Translations under genes and position numbers: made by a program | Assembly (NCBI GenBank): GCA_030594585.1 | Contig: JAUVEX010000022.1 | Coordinates: 1-10,749 of the forward strand | Source: an archaeon | GTDB lineage: Archaea > EX4484-52 > B79-G9 | Direction of reading: 5' to 3' | DNA length: 10,749 nucleotides | The notes under the pieces: generated by a model | The model's database searches: none | Told to the model about the DNA's origin: nothing | What the model saw: the letters and a program-made list of their open reading frames with translations, nothing else | Part shown: positions 1-8,300 of the stretch, piece after piece | Numbering within the stretch: position 1 is the first letter of the stretch | How the letters are laid out: each line of letters opens with the position of its first letter

Positions 1-24
1 CGGTGTATATTTTGAAACAAGGCA

Positions 25-37
25 CAAAAGTATATAA
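25..37 (+). promoter_or_regulatory. Archaeal BRE/TATA promoter of the pilin-propeller gene
   Basis: An A-rich element (CAAAAG, 25-30) is followed directly by TATATAA (31-37). This resembles an archaeal TFB-recognition element plus TATA box. The first T lies 30 bases before the ATG at 61, so a transcript starting about 25 bases past the box centre would begin at or within a few bases of the start codon. No Shine-Dalgarno-like GGAG/GGTG is present in between, so a leaderless mRNA is inferred. The start site itself has not been mapped. Confidence 0.62.
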
Positions 38-60
38 CGCCTGAAAACCATTAATTATTT

Positions 61-1803
61 ATGAGAAAAGCAGTCTCACCTCTAATCGCAATTGTTCTTC
101 TGATAGTATTCACCGTAGCCATAAGCACTTTGATTGTTTCATGGATGTTTGAGTATACTAAAACGACAACTGATGCTGCAAGTTTAGGGACCACAGGCAG
201 GCAGGGGGTTGTTTCGTGTGCAAACCAGATAATCGATATTTCAAATGTCAGAATCGGCGGTGCAGCAACCCTTGACAATAACCTTACAAACGGGGCAACA
301 ACGCAGGACACGACATATTCTCTTTTCGGCTTCAGGAATGATTCATATTCTATTGGCATAAACACTTCTGCAACGCTTTCTTCTTCCACCATGTCTTTGA
401 CAGGAATCGAAAATACGGGGTGGGGGGAGGACATAAGGATTTCAGAGAGTTCTGGAGATACTTACGATCCCTCAGTAGCTATCGATTCGCAGGGCAATAT
501 ACACATTACTTGGGATGACGACAGGAGTGGAGGCTGGGAGATATACTACAAGAAACTCAACAACACCGGGTTTGACCTCACAGGAGAGGTAAGAGTCACA
601 AACACAGAGGTATTCGACAGTTCTGAATTTCCTTCAGTTGCAGCAGACCCGCAAGGCAACGCCCATATTGCATGGAATGATGACCGGGATGCAAATTACG
701 AGATATACTACAAGAAACTCAACAACTCCGGGGACAACCTTACAGGAGACATAAGGGTCACAAATAATGGCGGAACATCATGGCTTCCTTCAGTTGCAAC
801 AGACCCGCAGGGCAATGTCCACATTATATGGGGTGATAATCGGGATGCAAATGAAGAGATATACTACAAGAAGCTCAACAACTCCGGGGACAACCTTACA
901 GCAGACATAAGGGTCACAAACGCTGCCGGAAGATCATGGATTTCTTCAGTTGCAACAGACCCGCAGGGTAATGTCCACATCACATGGGAGGACAACAGGG
1001 ATGGAAACTGGGAGATATACTACAAGAAGCTCAACAACTCCGGGGACAACCTTACAGCAGACATAAGGGTCACAAACGCTGCCGGCGGATCTTTTAAACC
1101 ATCAATTGCTGTTAATTCTTCACTTAAGATTCACATTGTATGGAGTGATGAGAGGAACGGAGATAGTGAACTCTATTACAAGAAGTTAAACAACAGCGGC
1201 GCCAACCTTACAGGCGATATACAGCTTACAAACACGGCTGGCTCGTGGGAGCCATCACTTGTTGTTGATTCTCAAGATAATATACATATTGCATGGAATG
1301 ACTATAGACACGGAAATGAGGAGATGTATTACAAGAGATACGGTCCTGCGTACCCTGAAAACATAACTCTTGATGTAAACGCAGACGGCTCGCCCGACTG
1401 GACATATTCAGGAACGCTTACAGGTATGGCCACAACAAGCAATCTGGCGAGCATGCTTAATTCCTTCGGCTCAACGCCTGCTGTCCTTAATTTCACATCA
1501 GACACGCAAGGGATAATACAGATATCAAACATAAGCTTCATTTACCCATCAAGCCGGGGCACAACATTCGCACTTGTATCAAACACAGGGCTTGAGAGCA
1601 CAACAATAAGGAAAATATGGGTAAGTTCCGATACGGGGACAATATGCGAGTTTACGCCATCAACTTACGACCTTGAAGTCGGGGATTTGGTGTCAGTTTC
1701 TAATGCAACCTGCGCTATAACATGCGATACTTTTGTTGCAGTTAGGGCAACCACCACCTGCGGTTCATCGGCCGAGTTTAAAGGGACTCCGCAGGGTTGT
1801 TGA
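61..1803 (+). CDS. Type IV pilin-like surface protein with inserted six-bladed beta-propeller
   Basis: A 580-residue secreted protein. The N-terminus MRKAVSPLIAIVLLIVF is a class III signal peptide: the basic residues R2-K3 and A4 precede a long hydrophobic helix (about 5-29). Prepilin peptidase (PibD/EppA type) should cut after A4, leaving the helix to pack into a pilus or stay in the membrane. Residues 122-428 hold six 51-54-residue repeats with the pattern PSVA-D-QGN-HI-W-D-R-EIYYKKL and then DIRVTN, typical of sialidase/BNR-like propeller blades. Residues 430-515 form a beta-sandwich-like module (LDVNADGSPDWTYSG, later LNFTSDTQGIIQISN). Residues 518-580 resemble the C-terminal beta part of archaeal pilin-like proteins (LVSNTG, then a Cys-rich end). 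All six cysteines (53, 529, 551, 555, 567, 580) flank the propeller and none lies within it. No Asp-box or evident catalytic arginine triad is seen, so binding rather than sialidase activity is more likely. Ordinary archaeal pilins are far shorter. The ATG is fixed by the signal peptide and promoter spacing. Ligand and true pilus assembly are unknown. Confidence 0.85.
   Translation: MRKAVSPLIAIVLLIVFTVAISTLIVSWMFEYTKTTTDAASLGTTGRQGVVSCANQIIDISNVRIGGAATLDNNLTNGATTQDTTYSLFGFRNDSYSIGINTSATLSSSTMSLTGIENTGWGEDIRISESSGDTYDPSVAIDSQGNIHITWDDDRSGGWEIYYKKLNNTGFDLTGEVRVTNTEVFDSSEFPSVAADPQGNAHIAWNDDRDANYEIYYKKLNNSGDNLTGDIRVTNNGGTSWLPSVATDPQGNVHIIWGDNRDANEEIYYKKLNNSGDNLTADIRVTNAAGRSWISSVATDPQGNVHITWEDNRDGNWEIYYKKLNNSGDNLTADIRVTNAAGGSFKPSIAVNSSLKIHIVWSDERNGDSELYYKKLNNSGANLTGDIQLTNTAGSWEPSLVVDSQDNIHIAWNDYRHGNEEMYYKRYGPAYPENITLDVNADGSPDWTYSGTLTGMATTSNLASMLNSFGSTPAVLNFTSDTQGIIQISNISFIYPSSRGTTFALVSNTGLESTTIRKIWVSSDTGTICEFTPSTYDLEVGDLVSVSNATCAITCDTFVAVRATTTCGSSAEFKGTPQGC
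424..1341 (+). repeat. Six tandem beta-propeller blade repeats (51-54 codons each)
   Basis: In-frame repeats are anchored on the codon for E in (E)IYYKK or its variants at 538, 700, 856, 1012, 1168 and 1321, giving spacings of 162, 156, 156, 156 and 153 bases. Each unit reads SVA-D-QGN, IHI-W-D, EIYYKKL and then DIRVTN, four short beta strands. Blade 6 lacks its DIRVTN strand. The matching EDIRIS at residues 123-128 lies before blade 1 and could complete it, closing the ring as in classic propellers. Blades 2-4 are the most similar to each other; blades 1, 5 and 6 have diverged more. Confidence 0.85.
856..1085 (+). repeat. Perfect 74-base direct repeat between blades 3 and 4
   Basis: Bases 856-929 and 1012-1085 are identical over 74 positions, starting at the GAG of EIYYKK and running through DIRVTNAAG. 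The matching segment of blade 2 (700-773) differs at only a few positions. With no synonymous differences between the two copies, the duplication or gene conversion is likely recent. An assembler collapse or expansion of blade number here is also possible. Confidence 0.9.
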
Positions 1804-1839
1804 AACAACTATATAATTCTAACCAGCATAAATATTCTT
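1804..1839 (+). promoter_or_regulatory. Compact promoter of the membrane-bound wHTH gene
   Basis: The 36-base gap between the TGA of the upstream gene and the next ATG contains TATATAA at 1810-1816. As at the first gene, its first T is exactly 30 bases before the ATG (1840) and no Shine-Dalgarno sequence precedes the start, so the transcript is probably leaderless. The box starts only six bases after the upstream stop codon, so the regulator seems to have its own promoter rather than depending on read-through. No clear inverted-repeat operator was found. Confidence 0.6.
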
Positions 1840-2349
1840 ATGAATTTCAATGCAGATACATTTCGCGCACTTTCATCACCAACGCGACTTAAAATAATAA
1901 AGAGCCTAAAGGCAAGAAGAAAGACACAGACAGAGCTCTCAGATGAGCTTAACATGCATGTCTCAACTGTAAAAGAGCATTTGGATAAGCTTGAAAATGC
2001 AGGCCTTGTATCCATAAATGATGAAGGGTATAAGTGGAAATATTACTCGCTTACAACTTCTGCAGAAAAGCTTATGTTCTCAACAGAGATAAGCATAGTT
2101 CTTCCTGTAAGTGTCTTATTTATGGTGGCCGGTATGGCGCGGTTGAATGCAATAAGAATGTTTTCAAATGTATCCAATAGTATCCAGAAAAGCGACCAGG
2201 CATTGCCTGCGATGTCTGAATCAGTGTTATTAGAAACACCAAAAGAAGTTTTAACTGTACCGGCGCCGGATTATATTGCTTATGCAATTGTTGCGGTTGG
2301 TGTTCTTCTTTTTGCTTATGCAATATATCGGTTAATCAAGCGCCGTTAA
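1840..2349 (+). CDS. ArsR-like winged HTH regulator with two C-terminal membrane helices
   Basis: A 169-residue protein. Residues 5-72 form a winged helix-turn-helix of the ArsR/HTH_20 type. FRALSSPTRLKIIKSL is the typical first helix with the SSPTR turn. TQTELSDELN leads into the recognition helix VSTVKEHLDKLENAGL (41-56), and GYKWKYYSLT (63-72) is the wing. No cysteine is present, so thiol-based metal sensing like classic ArsR is unlikely. Two hydrophobic segments follow: about 84-100 (ISIVLPVSVLFMVAG) and 145-164 (YIAYAIVAVGVLLFAYAI), ending in KRR. The likely topology is HTH and C-terminus in the cytoplasm with a loop of about 44 residues outside, making a one-component membrane-tethered transcription factor. 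It lies between two surface-protein genes, has its own TATA box and overlaps the convergent giant gene by 14 bases. Its target and signal are unknown; autoregulation or control of the neighbours is inference. Confidence 0.88.
   Translation: MNFNADTFRALSSPTRLKIIKSLKARRKTQTELSDELNMHVSTVKEHLDKLENAGLVSINDEGYKWKYYSLTTSAEKLMFSTEISIVLPVSVLFMVAGMARLNAIRMFSNVSNSIQKSDQALPAMSESVLLETPKEVLTVPAPDYIAYAIVAVGVLLFAYAIYRLIKRR
2336..2349. other. 14-base tail-to-tail gene overlap
   Basis: The forward regulator ends with TAA at 2347-2349. The reverse giant gene ends with TGA, read from 2338 to 2336. Both stop codons lie inside the other gene's coding sequence, so the last codons of each gene share DNA. No T-rich terminator stands between them, and 3' ends of both transcripts must therefore run antisense to the partner gene. 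Confidence 0.9.
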
Positions 2350-5300
2350 TGCCTGTATATGCCCTGATTTCCTCTCGCTTGATATAAACTCCTGCGACAA
2401 TCAGTATTATAAGCACAATTATCCAATTTGAAGGATCAGAGAGTATGCCGAAAAATAGGCCTGTCGGAGTCCCTTCAACAACATTCACTTTCTTTGATAG
2501 CTCATCCTGGCTGCCTGCAAGTGCTGCAATAATTGTTATGTTGTTTTCCCCTGTTTTGTTGAATGCATAGTTGAAGCTTATTGTATCTTTATTCACAATG
2601 CGCGTTGTTTTTTTCTCAATAAGCTTGCCATTGACAAATAGCGTTGCATCAACGCTTCCGGGAGCATCTGTATGTATCTCAGCACCTATTGTGGTGTTTT
2701 TGTTTACGATTATGAGATGTTCTGTTTTTATTTCCTTAATATCTATTTTTGCCTTAAGCGTGAATGTCCTTGTCTTTGTAAGTGCTGTGTTGTTTATCTT
2801 TATTTTTATCTTGTGGATTCCTGCATCTAATGTTCCTGCAAATAAAATGCTGAAGCAGTATTCGCCATCAAGTTCCTTTTCTGCCACAAGCACATCATCA
2901 ATATAAAGAAGCACATTGTTTTCTGCTGTCAGGTTTTCAGCGTTTGCAAGGCATCCGGTAACTACAACAGGTTCTCCGGCATTTACAATTGAAGGCAGCT
3001 CTATTGATGCGAACTCAAGCGTTTTTGGTGTTTCGTTTGTTTCGTTTGGAACAATGATGGTAGCTCCACCGCCATAGTATCCGCGTGAGCTTCCACCCCC
3101 GCCTCCACAGTTTACAGTACAGTATGGGCTGTTAGGGTCAAGAGGGTTCCAGCCATTTGCGATTTCTGTTCCATCGTCTATGCCGTCGCCGTCAGTGTCT
3201 GCATTATTCGGGTCAGTTCTATATGGGTTTTCAAGATACTCATAAAGATTTGTAAGCCCATCACCATCATTGTCAAGAGCAGCATCTTTAGGGTCAACGG
3301 GGTTCAATTCATTGTCAATTTCCCATCCGTCAGGCATTCCGTCGCCGTCTGTATCATTGTTGTTCGGGTCGGTTCCAAGGACATATTCTTCATAATTGTT
3401 AAGCCCATCATTATCAGGGTCTTCAAGGTCGTCTGTTATTCCGTCGTTGTCTGTATCATTGTTTTCCGGGTCAAGAAGATTATCACTCTGGTTGTAGTAG
3501 TTTTCCCAGTCTGTCGGAAGCCTGTCGCCGTCAGGGTCATTTGACTCATTGCCTATAAGTGTCGTGGCATCTGCCTCATTAGATGCAATGCTCGCATTGC
3601 CGACATAATCAACTGCCTTTATAACAAAATAGTATGTAGTGTTTTCTTCAAGCCCTGCCATGTTTGCAATGTTTATTTCAGGTTCTGTAACCATAAGGGG
3701 CATTGCAGTAAAATTATAGGTTCCCGACAATACGCTTCTGTAAATTTCGTAGTGTTCAATATCATCTGATGTAGATAATACCCAGCTAAGCCGTATTGTT
3801 TCATTATCAAGAGCGATTGCAACAAGGCCTGTTGGCGGCTCCGGCGCAATGTTATCATCAACAACTGTGTATTCAGCACTTGTATCCATTGCCGTATTGC
3901 CTGACGGGTCCTGCGCTAAAATAGTTACAAAATGCGTTCCTAAAGTCTGGTTCGGCATAATATCTCCTTCCCAGATGCCTGCACCCATATTTGAAAGCAA
4001 AATACCGTCAGCATATACGGTTAGGAGTCCTGAATTATCTGTTGCAGTTACCAGTACGCGAAGGCTTTGAGTTTTTGTGACAACCGTGTCATTCAAGACA
4101 ACGCTGTTTATGACAGGCGCTTCTGTGTCTGCAAGGACAGCTACATTAAAGCTTGAGCTTCCGATAATAAATCCTTCTGTATCATATGCATGTATCAGAA
4201 CAGTGTAATTGCCAACAGTGTTGCCTGCTGTCGTCCAGTCAAATGTTTTTGTTTCATTGACATCGAAATTGCCAGGTGTGTTGTTATAGGCAACTTCAAT
4301 GCCTGTAGAATATGTTAAATTTATTACAGGATTTTCTGCCATAAGGTCTCCTGTATTTGTGATTGTTACGCTGTTTGCAACAGTTTGCCCAAGAAGCATT
4401 GTAATGTCATCAACATTGAATGTAAGCTGGGGTTCGTGTGTTTCAGGGACATCAAGTATATTTACATATATGGTGTCAGACGCGCTGTTTGTCTCGTTGT
4501 CTTCTACAAGAAGGTCAATTGCATGAAGCCCCGGAAGTGTCCCGTTGACATACCAGGTAAGGTTTAAAGGTGCTGTTCCATTTACAGTTGGCTCAATTGA
4601 ATCTATATTTTCAGTAATTTCCCGCAAGGCACTGTCGGTAAAATTAAGACCCTCTTCAAGGGATATTGTGACATTAACATCAGAGCTTGTCTCGTTTCCG
4701 GTGTTGTATATAATTGCCCTTACTTCAAATGACCGGAAAAGCGATATTTCTGTTGGCGCTATTGCAGAGACACTTAGGTCTATTCTTATAGGTGTTTGGC
4801 GTACATTAATTTCCTTTGTTTTTGTAATCCCGTCAACAGTGACGCTTATTATGCCAGTGCCTGCATTTGTTCCTTCAATTGTGAATGGTATCCATGTTGC
4901 GTCCTGCTCAGTTGTGTTTGCTTCAATGAAAACATCAGAAACAATAGGATATGATATAACACTTACGTATCCATCACCCGCAATTGTTACATTTGTTGTG
5001 CCGTCTTCAGCCCCTGTATTGTAGATTCCCACAAGAACTTCTGTTGTATCCCCTTTTGTAAGGTTATCAGGTGCTGCAATTCTGAAGTCAAATATCGGGG
5101 CAGTATACACAGTGACATCAACTGTGGCATTCGCGGTTTTTGTGTTGTTGTAAAGCGCATTTAGGCTTATCTGATAGTTGCCCCACATAGGCGCGTATAT
5201 GTCCCAGGTGAACTCTTCTTCTGAAAGCGTGGAGATGTTTATGTCCTGCACAAACTCGCCGTTAGGTTCAAGCCCTTCGGGGACTGTAAGCGTCAAAGTG

Positions 5301-8300
5301 CCGACAGCAGCAGAGCCACCCGTGTTTTTAAGTGTTGCTGTAAGCGTGAAATTGCCTCCCTGTTCAAGCGCTATTGCAGGTGTTGTTTCAATTGAAAGTA
5401 TAGGATTAGGGTTTATGGTGATTTCAGCTGTTGTTGTATTGGAGGATGTTGCGCCATTGTTGTCTGTTGCTGAAAATACAACTGTGTATGTTCCTGTTTC
5501 TGTGTATGTGTATTCTGGATTCTGCTCTATGCTGTCAGTTGTGCCATCATTGTCAAAGTCCCAGCCATAAGATACAATAGTGCCGTCAACATCTGTTGCT
5601 GTTCCTGTGAAATAAACAGGCTCATCTATGTATCCTGCATAAGGACCGTTAGCATCAACAACCGGGGGGTCATTTATGGATATGACTGTAATAGTCACAG
5701 TCGCAGTATTGCTGTCAGAAGTCCCGTCATTGGCTTTGAATGTAAAAGAGTCAGGGCCAAAGTAGTTCTCATCAGGGGTGTATGTCAGGTTTGGTGCGGT
5801 TCCTGAAAGAGTGCCGTGCGAAGACCCGGATACAATTGCATAAGTAAGCGAATCCAAATCAACATCGGATGCTGCAAGTGTTATTGCAACAGCAGTATCT
5901 TCATTGGTTGCCACACTATCATTATCTGCAACAGGAGCATCGTTTACTGCATTTACAGTTACAGACACTGTTGCCGTATTGCTGTCTAAATCCCCGTCAT
6001 TAGCTTTGAATGTGAATGAATCAGGGCCGTTGTAGTCTGCATCAGGAGTGTATGTTGCAATGTTGCCTGCTATTGTTACAGCACCGTTTGATGGTCCTGA
6101 AAATAAAGCATAGGTAAGTGAATCTAAGTCAATATCTGTTGCTAAAAGAGTTATATCAATAGGAGTGTCCTCATCTGTTGTTGCATTTACATCATAGGCT
6201 ACAGGAGCATTATTTACAGATGTTACTGTAACTGTTATGTCCTGCGTATCTGAAAGCCCGTGGGAATCCATAAGCGTTAGTGTTACAATATCAGAACCAT
6301 GCGCGTTGGTAACAGGTGTTACTGTAAGAACATCATCAGCGTCAATTGATGCTGTGAAAAGGGCAGTATTAACACCGCTTATGGACCATGTAAGTTCTGC
6401 ATCTGTATTGTCAACATCGTTTTCGTTTGCTGTCAGGTCAACTGTTTTTACGGTATCTTCAAGAGTTGTGATATCAGATACTGTAGGGCTTATGTAAGGG
6501 GCATCATTTACAGCATTCACAGTTACAACAACATCGTCAGAGCCGAAAAGCCCTCCTTCATCTGTCGCAGTGAATGTTATTGTCTCAGCGCCGTTCCAGT
6601 CGGAGGATGCGCCAAATGTAACTTTCCTGTCTGATTCAATTATAACGGACACTTCTGTATTTCCCGTGTATGTCCAGATTATGTCGGCATCTACGGTCTC
6701 AACATCGCTTACATACACATCAAGAGACCATGTTGTTATGTGTGTTGTGTCTTCATTAAAGGATACATCAGGTATGTCAGATACAACAAGAGGGTCATTT
6801 ACCGGATTCACAGCAATAGTCACAGTTGCCGCAGTGCTGTTGACTGTCCCGTCATTTGCATTGAATGTGAATGAATCAGCGCCGTTATAGTTTTCATTCG
6901 GAGTATAGGTTGCAACATTTCCTGCAGTGCTTATGCTTCCGTGCGCCGGCAAAGAGACAATGTTATATGTCAATGAATCGCCGTCAACATCTGATGCTAA
7001 AAGTGTTATGTCAACAGGAGTGTCCTCATCTGTTGCGGCGCTTGTGCCTGATGCAACTGGCGCATCGTTTACTGGCGCAATTGTAATTGTTATCTCTTGA
7101 GTGTCTGTCAGGCTGCCGTCTGTAAGCGTTAAAGTAACTGTATCTGCGCCATTCATATTAGTAACAGGTGTTACTGTAAGAACATCATCAGCGTCAATTG
7201 ATGCCGTGAATAGTGTTGTGTCAACACCGCTTATGGACCATGTGAGCTGTGCATTTGTATTGTCAACATCGTTTTCATTTGCTGTCAGGTCAACTGTTTT
7301 CACGGTGTCTTCAAGTGTTGTAACATCTGATACTGCAGGGCTTATGTAAGGAGCATCATTTACTGCATTTACTGTAATAGTTACCGTTGCATTATTGCTG
7401 TAAAATTCTCCATCATATGCCCTGAAAGTAAAAGAGTCAGCACCGTTATAGTCTGCATTCGGTGTGTATGTTGTATTGTTGCCACTGATTGTTGCAGTTC
7501 CATGTGACGGTTCAGAAACAATGAAGTATGTAAGCAGGTCTTCATCAACATCTGTTGCATTAAGGATTATGCTTGCCGGTGTGTCTTCATCAGTTGTGAT
7601 GCTGCTATTAAACGCAATCGGAGGTATGTTTATTGAAATAACTGTTATTGTGCCTGTTACATTGTTGTTTAACTCATTCTGGTCGCCGGCAAGTTCTGCT
7701 GAAATAAGGAGTGCGTGCGTTCCTGTTGTTGCAGTCCAGCTAAAGTGTACAGGAATGGTTTCATCAGCATCAATATCATATGTTTTGGTTTCAACAGGCG
7801 CGCCGTCAACATAGAATATTACATCAACATTTGTTTCATCATTCAGACCAAAATTTTCAAGAGTTGCGGTAATATCAATAATATCGTCAGTCAGTGCACT
7901 TGAAGGAGCACTAAAGCCTGAAAGCCCTACATCGTGCGCGTATTTGATTTCAAACATGAAACTGTCTGAGAAATTATGCTGTATTTCAGTCACGGATAAA
8001 TATGCATTGAATGTTCCTGTCTGTGTTGCATTTATTGTCCATGAGGCAATCTTTGTTTCATCAACAGCAATGTCATCAAGACTGACCGGGTTTGCCGTAA
8101 TCAGGTTCAATCCATCAATGCCTGAAATAAGGGCGCTTGTGTTTAATGATGTGTCGGTTCCTATGTTTTTGATATCTGCATTTATGTCAAACAATGTTCC
8201 GTATTCAATAAGTGTGGAACCTGTGACATTTATATCCAGATACGGCTGTACAGGTTCCGGAAGATTCAGAATGTTTACCATCATGCTGTCAGATGCGTTG

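Noticed and set aside
51..434. A 127-codon reverse-strand open frame opposite the pilin gene
   Set aside because: It is a shadow of the forward gene, which has a signal peptide and repeats; the reverse product shows no domain and no promoter.
538..1341. Regularly spaced repeats suggesting a CRISPR array
   Set aside because: The period is 153-162 bases, the repeats are in frame, and the intervening sequence also encodes conserved blade residues.
424..1341. Catalytic sialidase
   Set aside because: The blades lack the Asp-box S-x-D-x-G-x-T-W and no arginine triad is evident; only the propeller architecture is supported.
2301..2315. T-rich run as a transcription terminator
   Set aside because: It lies inside the second membrane helix of the regulator and is explained by Phe/Leu codons; no T-run follows the stop codon.
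3128..3550. Dockerin domain
   Set aside because: Six acidic loops with linkers of the TDPNNN type fit TSP3-like repeats; a dockerin would have two about 22-residue segments only.
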